Source: Citreicoccus inhibens
GTDB lineage: Bacteria; Myxococcota; Myxococcia; Myxococcales; Myxococcaceae
Assembly (NCBI RefSeq): GCF_019039035.1
Contig: NZ_JAHNZT010000001.1
Coordinates: 336,049-400,048, forward strand
Length of the DNA: 64,000 nt
Direction of reading: 5' to 3'
How positions within the stretch are numbered: position 1 is the first letter of the stretch; each line of letters starts with the position of its first letter. The position numbers were made by a program, and so were the translations under genes. The notes beneath the pieces were generated by a model. It was not told where the DNA came from. It saw only the letters and a list, made by a program, of their open reading frames with translations, and ran no database searches. Positions 1-8,000 of this stretch are shown here, piece after piece.

Positions 1-654
1 CCGCGCGCGCATGGCCAAATCGCGCATGGCCTGACTCAGCGACGTCTCCAGGATGCCTTCCGAGTCCCCACCGAGCTGCGACTCGAGGAGCTTCGCGTGC
101 TCGTGGTCCTGCCGGTGCAGTCGCTCGAAGTTGGCGCGCTGCTCGGCGCTCTGGATGGCGGTGGCCAGCATCTGACCGTACACCTCCACCAGGTCCACCA
201 CCGGCGGCGGGTACGCCACGCACTCGGCGCGATCCAAGGTCAGCACGCCATAGGCGCGCTCCCCCGCGCACAGAGGCACCACCATGCACGAATGGCCCGC
301 GGGCAAATCCAACACGCCGTCGAACGGGTCGCCGTCTCCATGCGCGTGGTCCTCCTCCGTGAAGGCCCGCGCGCGCCGCGACTCCAGCGCGTGCTTCAGG
401 GACGGGAAGTCCGCCAGCTCCAGCACGTGCTGCCGCACCCGCGTGTTCGCCAGGGGGCCGCGCGCCGCCACCGCCTCCAACCGGCCCCCCTTCAGCAAGA
501 AGAGCGTCGCCAGGTCGAACGGCACCACCCGGGTCAACCAGTCCAGTCCTCGACGGAGCAGTTCCCCCACGCCTTCTTCCGTGGTTGCCAGCTCCACCAG
601 CTCCCGAGCATCCTTCGCCACCTCGGCGCGGCCCGCCATCCGTTCATCCGACAT
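1..654 (-). CDS. GAF-domain regulator, N-terminal part of a probable sigma-54 activator (cut by window edge)
   Basis: Only the first 218 codons lie in the window. They start at ATG 654, read leftwards, and are still open at base 1. Residues about 15-185 look like a GAF sensor domain, with typical segments such as VVPFDLATLFLLKGG and SCMVVPLCAGERAYGVLTL. A linker (LLESQLGGDSEGILE) follows, of the kind that precedes the AAA+ domain in NorR-type enhancer-binding proteins. The AAA+ and HTH domains would lie outside the window, so the family assignment is inferred. Support comes from the neighbour: the gene diverges from ahpCD, which carries a near-consensus sigma-54 promoter. The simplest reading is a redox- or peroxide-responsive activator of ahpCD. 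A GAF-only or GAF-kinase protein is the alternative. Confidence 0.7.
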   Translation of the reverse strand, partial: MSDERMAGRAEVAKDARELVELATTEEGVGELLRRGLDWLTRVVPFDLATLFLLKGGRLEAVAARGPLANTRVRQHVLELADFPSLKHALESRRARAFTEEDHAHGDGDPFDGVLDLPAGHSCMVVPLCAGERAYGVLTLDRAECVAYPPPVVDLVEVYGQMLATAIQSAEQRANFERLHRQDHEHAKLLESQLGGDSEGILETSLSQAMRDLAMRAR

Positions 655-673
655 GTCCCTCGGATAATAGCGG

Positions 674-693
674 GCCACCGAAATTGCAGTGGC
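674..693. promoter_or_regulatory. Candidate enhancer (UAS) inverted repeat
   Basis: GCCAC, ten bases, then GTGGC, in the intergenic region between the divergent activator and ahpC. It lies about 95 bp upstream of the -24/-12 promoter, a usual distance for a sigma-54 activator binding site. Only the symmetry is seen; binding is inferred. Confidence 0.3.
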
Positions 694-786
694 GGAAGGC
701 ACCGGTATTTCGTTATTCACCGCCCCAGCGACACTGACCTTTTGGGGTCTGGAGTCAAGTCCCTGGAATCACTGAAGCAGGGGCGT

Positions 787-802
787 TGGCACGGTGTCTG
801 CT
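787..802 (+). promoter_or_regulatory. Sigma-54 (-24/-12) promoter of ahpCD
   Basis: TGGCACGGTGTCTGCT matches the RpoN consensus TGGCACG-N4-TTGCW at every fixed position but one (C for the first T of TTGC). The essential GG (788-789) and GC (800-801) dinucleotides have the required 10-base spacing. Transcription would start near 813, about 56 bases before the ahpC ATG. A GAF-domain activator gene diverges just upstream. Confidence 0.85.
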
Positions 803-868
803 GTAGAGAAAGCGCAATCACACCTGCTGGGCCGTCCCTCCTGGCCGGCCCCCACTCAAGGAGTCGTA

Positions 869-1420
869 ATGCTGACCGTTGGCGACAAGCTTCCCGAGTT
901 CAAGGTCAAGGCCACCGTGAGCCTGGAGAAGGGCAAGGAGTTCAAGGAGATCTCGAACGACACGTACAAGGGCAAGTGGACGGTGCTCTTCGCGTGGCCC
1001 AAGGACTTCACGTTCATCTGCCCGACGGAGATCGCGGAGTTCGGCAAGCACAACAAGGACTTCCAGGACCGCGACGCGCAGGTGCTCGGCCTGAGCACCG
1101 ACAGCGAGTTCGTGCACCACGCGTGGCGCACGCACCACCCGGACCTGAAGAACCTGCCGTTCCCCATGCTGGCGGACGTGAAGCGCGAGCTGAGCGCCGC
1201 GCTGGGCATCCTCCACAAGGAGGAGGGCGTGGCCCTGCGCGCCACGTTCATCGCGGATCCCCAGGGCATCATCCGTCACGTGACGGTGAATGACCTGTCC
1301 GTGGGCCGCAACGTCAAGGAGACCGTCCGCACGCTGGACGCGCTGCAGACGGACGAGCTGTGCCCGTGCAACTGGGAGAAGGGCCAGGAGACCCTGACCC
1401 AGAAGATGAAGGCGGGGTAA
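869..1420 (+). CDS. ahpC: Peroxiredoxin AhpC (alkyl hydroperoxide reductase subunit C)
   Basis: 183 residues. A cytosolic two-Cys peroxiredoxin that reduces alkyl hydroperoxides, H2O2 and probably peroxynitrite. The peroxidatic Cys is residue 51 in FICPTE. The C-terminal CPCNW has Cys165 and Cys167, the paired resolving cysteines of the mycobacterial/actinobacterial AhpC type that is recycled by AhpD. The ATG at 869 was chosen because AAGGAG lies at 858-863 and family alignment begins with MLTVGDKLPEF; an upstream in-frame ATG at 794 falls inside the sigma-54 promoter. ahpD follows after 6 bases. Transcription is expected to need RpoN and an activator. Confidence 0.95.
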   Translation: MLTVGDKLPEFKVKATVSLEKGKEFKEISNDTYKGKWTVLFAWPKDFTFICPTEIAEFGKHNKDFQDRDAQVLGLSTDSEFVHHAWRTHHPDLKNLPFPMLADVKRELSAALGILHKEEGVALRATFIADPQGIIRHVTVNDLSVGRNVKETVRTLDALQTDELCPCNWEKGQETLTQKMKAG

Positions 1421-1426
1421 TCCATC

Positions 1427-1951
1427 ATGGCTTCGCTCGAAGTCGTCCGCGGGGAGCTCGCGGACGCCCACAAGGACACCCGCCTCAACCTCTCCGCGGT
1501 CCTGGAGGGGGGCAGCCTGACGCCCGAGCAGCGCTGGGGCGTGGCCGTCGCATGCGCCTTCGCCGCTCGGAATGAGCGGCTGAAGGAGGCCATGCTCGAA
1601 GAGGCGAAGAAGGCCCTCACGAACCCGGAGCCCGTCATCGAGGATGCGCGCGCCGCGGCCTCGCTGATGGCGATGAACAACGTCTACTACCGGTTCCGCC
1701 ACATGATCGGGAAGGAGTCCTACTCGAGCAAGCGTGCGGGACTGCGGATGAACCGGCTCGCGCAGGTGCTGACGAACAAGGTGGACTTCGAGCTGGTCTG
1801 CCTCGCGGTCAGCGCCATCAACGGCTGCGAGATGTGCATGCGCGCTCACGAGAAGGTCGTGCTGGATGGCGGCCTGACCGAGGACCATGTGCACGACGCG
1901 GTCCGCATCGCGTCCGTCGTCCACGCCGCGGCGGTGGGTCTGGAGTCGTAA
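1427..1951 (+). CDS. ahpD: Alkyl hydroperoxidase AhpD
   Basis: 174 residues, the normal AhpD length. The redox centre NGCEMCMRAHEKVV has Cys134 and Cys137 (CxxC) followed by the conserved His of the AhpD proton relay. In mycobacteria AhpD reduces the disulfide of AhpC using electrons from a lipoyl protein and dihydrolipoamide dehydrogenase, and the CPC-type AhpC just upstream fits that system. It is in an operon with ahpC (6-base gap) and ends before a strong intrinsic terminator. Confidence 0.95.
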   Translation: MASLEVVRGELADAHKDTRLNLSAVLEGGSLTPEQRWGVAVACAFAARNERLKEAMLEEAKKALTNPEPVIEDARAAASLMAMNNVYYRFRHMIGKESYSSKRAGLRMNRLAQVLTNKVDFELVCLAVSAINGCEMCMRAHEKVVLDGGLTEDHVHDAVRIASVVHAAAVGLES

Positions 1952-1984
1952 CGCCAGGCCTCACCTCCTGGTGCGCTGTCCCTG

Positions 1985-2020
1985 GCGCCCTTCGGTGTTC
2001 GCACCGAAGGGCGCTTCCTT
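1985..2020 (+). terminator. Intrinsic terminator of ahpCD
   Basis: A perfect 13-bp stem (GCGCCCTTCGGTG paired with CACCGAAGGGCGC), a TTCG tetraloop, then TTCCTTTT. It lies 33 bases past the ahpD stop and 57 bases before the Dps-like gene, which must therefore have its own promoter. Confidence 0.9.
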
Positions 2021-2076
2021 TTCCGGCCCCGTGCATCCAATCGGGCACATTCACGAAAGCCAAAGGAAACCCCGCC

Positions 2077-2559
2077 ATGTCTCTCTACAAGAGCCCGAGC
2101 CCCCTTCCCGAGCAGGCCCGCACCGCGCTGTCGCAGACCCTCAACGAGCGGCTCGCGGACGGACTGGACCTGCACTCGCAAATCAAGGTCGCCCACTGGA
2201 ACATCAAGGGCCCGCAGTTCGCCGCGCTCCACCCGCTGTTCGAGACGTTCGCGGTGAGCCTGGCCAACCACAATGACTCCATCGCGGAGCGCGCCGTCAC
2301 GCTGGGCGGGCGCGCCTACGGCACCAGCCGCCACGTGGCCAAGGCGAGCCGGCTGGCCGAGTACCCGCAGGAGACCTCGCGAGACCTGGAGCACGTGAAG
2401 CTCCTGGCCGAGCGCATCGAGGTATACCTCTCCGGCCTGAGAGAGAGCCGCAAGCTGGCCGAGGGCCACCTGGACACGGACACGGTGGACCTGTTCACCG
2501 GCATCATCACCGAGTTCGAGAAGCACGCCTGGTTCCTGCGCGCCTCGCTGGAGACCTGA
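2077..2559 (+). CDS. dps: Dps/ferritin-like DNA-protection protein
   Basis: 160 residues, typical for Dps. The N-terminal helix region has the family signature KVAHWNIKGPQF, LHPLFE and the ferroxidase ligand segment HNDSIAERAVTLGG. This supports a ferritin-fold four-helix subunit that assembles into dodecamers, oxidises Fe2+ with H2O2 and shields DNA during stress. The ATG at 2077 is preceded by AAAGGAAA. A longer in-frame reading upstream runs through ahpD and its terminator and was rejected. Proximity to ahpCD makes an oxidative-stress role likely, but the terminator between them means separate transcription. Confidence 0.9.
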   Translation: MSLYKSPSPLPEQARTALSQTLNERLADGLDLHSQIKVAHWNIKGPQFAALHPLFETFAVSLANHNDSIAERAVTLGGRAYGTSRHVAKASRLAEYPQETSRDLEHVKLLAERIEVYLSGLRESRKLAEGHLDTDTVDLFTGIITEFEKHAWFLRASLET

Positions 2560-2665
2560 GTCCCAGGCTCCGAGGTTGAGCGAGGGGGTGGCCCACAGGT
2601 TGGCGGGCCGCCCTCCCCTCGGGGAAGGCCCAGCGGAAGTCACAGCGCCCGGCCCCCAAGTCCGC

Positions 2666-2671
2666 TAGCGT
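2666..2671 (+). promoter_or_regulatory. -10-like hexamer, possible leaderless start
   Basis: TAGCGT ends 8 bases before the GTG start at 2680, with no Shine-Dalgarno in between. Transcription would begin about 2 bases before the start codon. There is no clear -35. Confidence 0.3.
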
Positions 2672-2679
2672 GCGCGGCC

Positions 2680-3960
2680 GTGAGCGACGACGGGACCCTT
2701 CATGCCTTCCGCTCCGTGCCACGCACGGGCGTCATCTATGTCACCGCCGAGGCCAGCCGCCGCGGCTACAAGTCCGGAGACCCGGAGTGGTGCAACCTGG
2801 GGCAGGGACAGCCTGAGACCGGCGACCTGCCTGGTGCCCCGCCCCGCCTCCACACCGTCACCGTGGACGTGGCGGACCAGGAGTACGCCCCCGTGGCGGG
2901 CCTCTGGGAGATTCGCGAGGCCATCGCGTCGCTCTACAACCGGCTCTATCGCCGGGGCTTGCCCAGCCAGTACAGCGCGGAGAACGTGTGCCTGTCCGGC
3001 GGTGGTCGCGCGGCCCTCACCCGCGCCGCGGCGAGCCTGGGCTCGGTGAACCTGGGGCACTTCCTCCCCGACTACACGGCCTATGAAGAGCTGCTGGATG
3101 TCTTCAAGGCCTTCACCGCCATCCCCATCCTGTTGGAGGGCGAGCGCGGCTACGCGTTCACCCACGAGGACCTGCGGCGCGAGGTGCAGGGGCGCGGCCT
3201 GTCCGCCCTGCTCTTCTCCAACCCGTGCAACCCCACCGGCAAGCTGGTGCAGGGCGAGGAGATGGCGCGCTGGGTCGGCGTGGCACGCGAACAGGACTGC
3301 ACGCTCCTCATCGACGAGTTCTATTCGCACTACATCTGGACCGGTCGCCCTGGCCACCTGCCGGTGGAGAGCGCCGCGCGCTACGTGGAGGACGTCAACC
3401 GCGACCCCGTGGTCATCTTCGACGGCCTCACCAAGAACTGGCGATACCCGGGTTGGCGCATGACCTGGACGATTGGCCCCAAACAGGTCATCGAGGCCGT
3501 GTCGAGCGCGGGCAGCTTCCTCGACGGCGGTGGCAGCCGCCCCCTCCAGCGCGCGGCCATTCCCCTGCTCCAGGAAGACACCGTGGTGGCCGAGACGAAC
3601 GCCATCCACAACGCGTTCCGCGAGAAGCGCGACCACTTCCACTCGCGCCTGGAGCGGCTGGGCATCCGCACGGACCGCGCCCCGGATGGGACGTTCTATG
3701 TGTGGGGCAACGTGTCCGGGCTGCCCGCGCCGCTCAATGACGGCATGGGCTTCTTCCGCGCCGCGCTGGAGAAGAAGATCATCGCCGTCCCCGGCGAGTT
3801 CTTCGACGTGAACCCCGGCAAGCGCCGCATGCGGACCTCGCGCTTCCGCAACTACGTGCGGCTGTCCTTCGGGCCGTCCATGGAGACGCTCGACAAGGCG
3901 CTCTCGCGGCTGGAGCAGATGGTGATGCACTACGCCGCGCACCCCACCAAGACGCCCTGA
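2680..3960 (+). CDS. PLP-dependent class I/II aminotransferase
   Basis: 426 residues, fold type I. The cofactor lysine is in DGLTKNWRYPGWR. SNPCNPTGKL and LLIDEFYSHY (Asp contacting the PLP pyridine N) are the other family motifs, and NYVRLSFG carries the conserved substrate-binding Arg. The start is GTG 2680; no ribosome-binding site is visible, so translation may be leaderless. Substrate cannot be read from the sequence: aspartate, alanine and valine/aromatic aminotransferases share these motifs. The gene stands alone, with a Dps gene upstream and a convergent SIMPL gene downstream. Confidence 0.85.
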   Translation: MSDDGTLHAFRSVPRTGVIYVTAEASRRGYKSGDPEWCNLGQGQPETGDLPGAPPRLHTVTVDVADQEYAPVAGLWEIREAIASLYNRLYRRGLPSQYSAENVCLSGGGRAALTRAAASLGSVNLGHFLPDYTAYEELLDVFKAFTAIPILLEGERGYAFTHEDLRREVQGRGLSALLFSNPCNPTGKLVQGEEMARWVGVAREQDCTLLIDEFYSHYIWTGRPGHLPVESAARYVEDVNRDPVVIFDGLTKNWRYPGWRMTWTIGPKQVIEAVSSAGSFLDGGGSRPLQRAAIPLLQEDTVVAETNAIHNAFREKRDHFHSRLERLGIRTDRAPDGTFYVWGNVSGLPAPLNDGMGFFRAALEKKIIAVPGEFFDVNPGKRRMRTSRFRNYVRLSFGPSMETLDKALSRLEQMVMHYAAHPTKTP

Positions 3961-3971
3961 GGCGCGCCCAC

Positions 3972-3999
3972 CCCGCCGCGCCCCTCAGGACGCGGCGGG
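3972..3999. terminator. Possible shared terminator between convergent genes
   Basis: CCCGCCGCG pairs with CGCGGCGGG across a 10-base loop. It sits between the aminotransferase and the SIMPL gene and overlaps the latter's last codons. It lacks a T-run, so efficiency is uncertain. Confidence 0.4.
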
Positions 4000-4647
4000 C
4001 AGCGTGTGGAACTCCACCGTGGCCTCCACCAACATCCGCTTGCGGTGCGCCACGGTGAAGCCCAGGTCCGGGCGCCCCCCGCCGTAGCTCCGGGACTTGA
4101 TGGCGCCAGCGTCGTAGGCGCCGTGAGCGACCGGGGCCTGCACCACCGTCACCTTCTCCGCGAAGCGACTCGTGCCCCCCAGTCGCGCGCCCAGGCCGTC
4201 CGCCACCCGGCGAGCCTGGCGCAGCGCCGCACGGGCCAGCTCCTCCAGCCACGCCTCGCGCGCCTCCGTCTCGCGTGCGTAGCCCCAGCGCAGCTCGCGC
4301 AGCGTGGCCTGCTTCAATCCCGTGAACGCCCCGAGCACGTCCGCCACGCGCTCCAGCGCGTCCAGGCGGATGCGCAGCGTGTACACCGCCGAGGACGAAC
4401 GGGTGAGCAACCCCTCGTTCATCTCCGCGTGCACCGCCTCCAGCGAGAACGCGTCCTTCGAGACGCCCAGCTCCTCCAGCCGGCGCACCAGCGCGAGCAC
4501 CTCCTTCGCGTTGGTCAGCGCCGCGCCTCCCGTGAAGAACGCGGTCGCGCGCACATCCACGATGGCATCCACGTGGTCCGCCTCCAGCTCGTGCTCGGAG
4601 GAGACCGTCACCACGATGTGACCTGCACCAGGAACCGACTCTGCCAT
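3985..4647 (-). CDS. SIMPL-domain (DUF541) protein
   Basis: 220 residues. The region HIVVTVSSEHELEADHVDA through the conserved Leu/Arg-rich middle and the final KRMLVEATVEFHTLP resembles the SIMPL/DUF541 family (the E. coli relative is YggE, linked to oxidative-stress defence). No signal peptide is visible from the chosen start, so it may be cytoplasmic, unlike many relatives. Start ATG 4647 has GGAG 8-9 bases upstream; an upstream ATG at 4713 would overlap the divergent promoter region. It diverges from an AmpG-like transporter gene. Biochemical function is unknown. Confidence 0.7.
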   Translation of the reverse strand: MAESVPGAGHIVVTVSSEHELEADHVDAIVDVRATAFFTGGAALTNAKEVLALVRRLEELGVSKDAFSLEAVHAEMNEGLLTRSSSAVYTLRIRLDALERVADVLGAFTGLKQATLRELRWGYARETEAREAWLEELARAALRQARRVADGLGARLGGTSRFAEKVTVVQAPVAHGAYDAGAIKSRSYGGGRPDLGFTVAHRKRMLVEATVEFHTLPAAS

Positions 4648-4679
4648 GGGGGCTTCTCCGTGCACGGAGGGAACGGCCG

Positions 4680-4711
4680 AGTATAGGCCCCGTACCGCCC
4701 TCCGTACCGCC
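4680..4711. promoter_or_regulatory. Divergent promoter region with direct repeat
   Basis: On the minus strand TATACT (4685-4680) is a good -10 for the SIMPL gene, about 33 bases before its ATG. Beside it CCGTACCGCC occurs twice (4690-4699 and 4702-4711), a 12-base-period direct repeat that could be an operator serving both divergent genes. Inferred from position only. Confidence 0.4.
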
Positions 4712-4730
4712 ATGGGGCGGGAGAGGCTCT

Positions 4731-6011
4731 ATGCTGCGGGGACACATGCGACTTCCCTCGTCCCGCCTGAGGCTGCTGTGCGCGCTGTACTTCGTGCAGG
4801 GCCTGCCCTTCGGCTTCCAGGTCAACGCGTTGCCCACGTACCTGCGCGCGCGAGGAGCCTCGCTGGCCGCCATTGGCTTTCTCGGGCTCCTGGCGTCTCC
4901 GTGGATGGCCAAGGCGCTGTGGGCGCCCCTGGTGGACCGCTACTACTCGGAGCGCATCGGCCGCAGGAAGTCGTGGATCCTCCCCATGCAGGCCCTGCTC
5001 GCGGGCGCTTGCGTGTGCGCGTCGCTGGCCATGAACGTGGGCTCGTTGCCGCTCCTGTTGGGCTGCATCTTCCTCATGAACCTCTTCGCCGCCACGCAGG
5101 ACATCGCGGTGGACGGCTTCGCGGTGGACACGCTCGAGCCGGAGGAACTGGGGCTCGGCAACGCCGCGCAGGTGGTGGGCTACAAGCTGGGGATGATGAC
5201 CGGTGGCGGGCTGCTCGTCTGGGCGAGCGCGCACATCGGCTGGTCCGGCCTCTTCCTCGCCATGGCCGGGTTGTGCCTGGCGGTGTTCGCCTGGGTCGCC
5301 GCCTTCCGCGAGCCACCGCCGAAAAACACGAGCGTGCCCACCGGAACCCAGCGCACCTGGAGCGAGGTGCGCGGCGAAATCGTCCATGCCCTGCGCATGC
5401 CCGGCACCGGCTGGCTCCTGCTCTTCGTCCTCACGTACAAGCTCGGCGAGACGATGTCGGACGTCATCTACAAGTCCTTCCTCATCGACTCGGGCTACGT
5501 GCCCGCGCAGATTGGCCTCCTGGTGGGAACGTGGGGCATCGCGGCGTCGCTCATCGGCTCCGTGGCGGGAGGTCTGCTCGCGTCGCGCGTGCCCTTGCTC
5601 AAGGCGGTGGCCATCACCGGCACGCTGAGGCTCGTGCCGCTCGCGGGGCGCTGGCTGCTGGCCCACTCCGGCGTCACCGGCACGAACGTCATCGCCGTCA
5701 CCCTGGCCGAGGAGTTCTTCGGCGGCGCCCTCACCACCGCGATGTTCGCCTTCATGATGTCTCGCGTGGATCCGCTCATCGGCGCCACGCACTACACGCT
5801 GCTGGCCAGCGTGGAGACCGCGGGCAAGGGCGTGGCCGGCTTCCTCGGAGGCTGGCTCGCGGATGCCCACCACGGCGGCTGGGGCTACGCGAGCGTCTTC
5901 ATGCTCGGGCTCGTGCTCTCCGTGGGCTTCCTCGCCCTGCTGGAGCCCCTGCGCCGCTCCGCGCCACCGGCCCCCACTCCAGCCCCCGCGCCCCAGCCGA
6001 GCAGCGGTTGA
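4731..6011 (+). CDS. AmpG-like MFS transporter
   Basis: 426 residues with about 12 hydrophobic helices. The N-terminus (YFVQGLPFG, then WMAKALWAPLVDR and GRRKSWILPMQ) matches the AmpG branch of the major facilitator superfamily, which imports anhydromuropeptides for cell-wall recycling in Gram-negative bacteria. The family also includes acetyl-CoA transporter-like proteins, so the substrate is inferred. The C-terminus is a Pro/Ala-rich cytoplasmic tail. Start ATG 4731 has GGGAGAGG upstream; ATG 4746 is an alternative. No ampC or ampR gene is nearby. Confidence 0.75.
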   Translation: MLRGHMRLPSSRLRLLCALYFVQGLPFGFQVNALPTYLRARGASLAAIGFLGLLASPWMAKALWAPLVDRYYSERIGRRKSWILPMQALLAGACVCASLAMNVGSLPLLLGCIFLMNLFAATQDIAVDGFAVDTLEPEELGLGNAAQVVGYKLGMMTGGGLLVWASAHIGWSGLFLAMAGLCLAVFAWVAAFREPPPKNTSVPTGTQRTWSEVRGEIVHALRMPGTGWLLLFVLTYKLGETMSDVIYKSFLIDSGYVPAQIGLLVGTWGIAASLIGSVAGGLLASRVPLLKAVAITGTLRLVPLAGRWLLAHSGVTGTNVIAVTLAEEFFGGALTTAMFAFMMSRVDPLIGATHYTLLASVETAGKGVAGFLGGWLADAHHGGWGYASVFMLGLVLSVGFLALLEPLRRSAPPAPTPAPAPQPSSG

Positions 6012-6025
6012 GCCGGCACCAAGTT

Positions 6026-6057
6026 TTGACGGATTTCCCGCAATAATCTCGTGCTAG
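6026..6057 (+). promoter_or_regulatory. Possible promoter of exported-protein gene
   Basis: TTGACG at 6026-6031 is a good -35 element. The best -10-like match, TGCTAG (6052-6057), is 20 bases away, longer than optimal. Weak support. Confidence 0.3.
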
Positions 6058-6119
6058 AGCTTGGGGTGGATTACCACCCTCCCGGGCTCTTCTGGGCTCG
6101 GCAAGCACGAGGTCCTGAC

Positions 6120-6893
6120 ATGAAGCGCCAGACTTTGAGTTCTCTCGTCGCCAGCGCGGTGCTGCTGGCCTCTCCGGTGGCCATGGCGGGTGTTAGCGTG
6201 TCCGTGCCGGCCTTCGAGGCGCAGGTCGCCACGGCTCGCACCGCGGCCAGCCCGGGCGGCACCTCCATCACCCGCGCCGAGATGACGGCGGCGCTGAGCG
6301 CGTTCCAGAGCGATGACCACGTGGTGGATGCCGCCGAGCACACCTACCTGGGCACGAAGCTGGCGGACTCCGTGTGGAAGACGGGCATCAACGGCCCGGC
6401 CATCAAGTACCTCGGGGACTTCTACGAGCTGTACGACGCGGGCCCGGTGGCGCCGCAGGGCGTGACGCTCGTCACCACGAGCACCGCGACGCTGTACGGC
6501 TCGTCGGGGCCGCTGGCGGGCGCCTCGCGCATCGCGGAGGGCTACATCCCCAACGGCCAGGGCGTGGCCAACAACGAGACGCTCAAGGACGCGTACTTCG
6601 CCGTGGCGTATCCGCGCGCCCACGAGCAGTCGGACGACTTCTATCCGATTACCCTCGCGGACCTGGTCACCACGCTGCGTGGGCAGGTGCTGTTCCAGCA
6701 GATGCCCACCGCGGACGACGTGGACGGGGCCGTGGCGTACATCACGCAGATCTCCCGCAACAGCAACCGCCTCTACATCTCCAGCTTCGTGTCCGAGTTG
6801 GACGGCGGCTGGGCCGCGGGCTACGTCATCGCGGCGGTCAGCACGGACCGGCGCTACATCCGCTTCGTGCGCGTGACGACGGCCTCCGACTGA
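6120..6893 (+). CDS. Exported protein of unknown function
   Basis: 257 residues; no family recognised. MKRQTL plus a hydrophobic core ending AMA gives a clear signal peptide, cleaved about residue 23, so it is secreted or periplasmic. The mature part is soluble, has no cysteines and is mixed alpha/beta in character. Start ATG 6120 was chosen for the signal peptide; the frame is open further upstream to 6051 but that would bury it. The gene is monocistronic, with a convergent alkA-like gene 9 bases downstream. Confidence 0.65.
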   Translation: MKRQTLSSLVASAVLLASPVAMAGVSVSVPAFEAQVATARTAASPGGTSITRAEMTAALSAFQSDDHVVDAAEHTYLGTKLADSVWKTGINGPAIKYLGDFYELYDAGPVAPQGVTLVTTSTATLYGSSGPLAGASRIAEGYIPNGQGVANNETLKDAYFAVAYPRAHEQSDDFYPITLADLVTTLRGQVLFQQMPTADDVDGAVAYITQISRNSNRLYISSFVSELDGGWAAGYVIAAVSTDRRYIRFVRVTTASD

Positions 6894-6902
6894 GCCCTCG
6901 CC

Positions 6903-7577
6903 TCACTTGAAGGACTCCGGAGGCAGCTCCGTGGCGCGCCAGAGGTACCAGCTCGCCACGGTGCGCCACGGACGCCACCGCTCGCCGAACTCCAGCAGGG
7001 CCTTGGGACGCGGCATCTCGTCCTGCTGGTACGCGAGCATGAAGCCCTTGCGCACGCCGTAGTCATCCACCGGCAGCACGTCCGGGCGGCCCAGCCGGAA
7101 GATGAGCAGCATCTCCACCGTCCACGGGCCAATGCCGCGCACCTGGGTGAAGTGGTCCACGAGGTCCGCGTCGGGCATGCGCCGCACGCGGGCCAGGGGC
7201 GGCACCGTGCCGTCCTCGGTCTTGCGCGCCAGGTCCAACAGCGCGGCCAGCTTGTTGGCGGACAAGCCCGCCTCGCGCAGCGCGGTCTCCGGCGTGGCCA
7301 GCACCTTCGCGGGCGTGAAGGCCTTGCCGTGGCCCACGCGCTCGCAGACGCGACCGAAGATGGTGGACGCGGCGCGAGCATGGAGCTGCTGGTAGACGAT
7401 GGCGCGCGCGAGCGCCTCGAAGGGGCTGTGCAGCGGCGTGAGCTCCAACCGCAGCGGGCCCACCTTCTTCATCAAGGCCCCCATCACAGGATCCGCCTTC
7501 ACGAGCGCGCGGCGAGCGGCGGGAGACCAGGCATCGGGGAGGAGCGGGACGGAAGACGACTTCGCAGGACGAGGCAT
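6903..7577 (-). CDS. alkA: AlkA-type DNA-3-methyladenine glycosylase II
   Basis: 224 residues, HhH-GPD superfamily. The helix-hairpin-helix is [13 protein letters not shown], followed by [11 protein letters not shown], whose second Asp matches the catalytic residue of Alk[15 protein letters not shown] is the usual N-terminal helix contact. The enzyme removes alkylated purines from DNA to start base excision repair. It has no [4Fe-4S] cysteine motif, which argues against MutY/Nth. It is compact, lacking the N-terminal TBP-like domain of E. coli AlkA and resembling the shorter bacterial form. ATG 7577 is the likely start; ATG 7607 would add ten residues. Confidence 0.88.
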   Translation of the reverse strand: MPRPAKSSSVPLLPDAWSPAARRALVKADPVMGALMKKVGPLRLELTPLHSPFEALARAIVYQQLHARAASTIFGRVCERVGHGKAFTPAKVLATPETALREAGLSANKLAALLDLARKTEDGTVPPLARVRRMPDADLVDHFTQVRGIGPWTVEMLLIFRLGRPDVLPVDDYGVRKGFMLAYQQDEMPRPKALLEFGERWRPWRTVASWYLWRATELPPESFK

Positions 7578-7789
7578 GGACACCCCATGCTGCCCTCGCC
7601 TCGACATGGGGCCAATGAAATCCCGTCCACGCGCGGCGCGCCGGGCGTGTGCGAGAGCCAACAGTGGCGAGCCCACGGTGTTCGCAAGTCGCGGCAGGCG
7701 CACGGGCCGCTCTGGGGCGGCGGAGTCCCTCGCGCTAGAAGAGTGACGGGCCGGGTCCGCGCCCCCCGGGAGCCCAGGAGCGCACACGG

Positions 7790-7996
7790 ATGGCCGTGGA
7801 ACGAACCACCGGAAGCGCCAGCCTCGTTGACGTGCTGGATCGCGTGCTGGACCGGGGGCTGCGGCTCGACCCGGGAGCCTCGTGGGAGCCCACCTCCACC
7901 GCGCGCGCCGAGGAAGCGCCGTGCGACAAGGCGCGCCACACGACCGCCGCTGACGTTCGAGGCCCCCCCCCGCTCGACCCGGTCCCCGGAGCGTAA
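7790..7996 (+). pseudogene. Degraded gas-vesicle structural gene (gvpA/gvpJ-like)
   Basis: 68 codons. The first 27 residues ([18 protein letters not shown] then VLDRGLRLD) match the conserved N-terminus of GvpA/GvpJ proteins. The rest does not. In a different frame the bases at 7873-7884 encode SLVG, exactly the residues that follow in GvpA (normally D-A-W-V-R-V-S-L-V-G). This looks like a short internal deletion of about 10 bases that shifted the frame. The open frame stops 4 bases before the kinase GTG start, so translation may still couple. It could instead be a short real gene. An intact GvpL/F-family gene lies 2.5 kb downstream in the same direction. Confidence 0.6.
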
Positions 7997-8000
7997 GGCC

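Noticed and set aside
97-1293. 398-codon plus-strand open frame at the left edge
   Set aside because: It crosses the activator gene antisense, the sigma-54 promoter and ahpC in the wrong frame; the overlapping real genes have domains.
7152-8000. Extending the histidine kinase N-terminus to 7152
   Set aside because: The extra 283 codons run antisense through alkA and over the gvpA-like gene, and read as Arg/Pro-rich nonsense. GTG 8001 has a ribosome site and starts the folded part.
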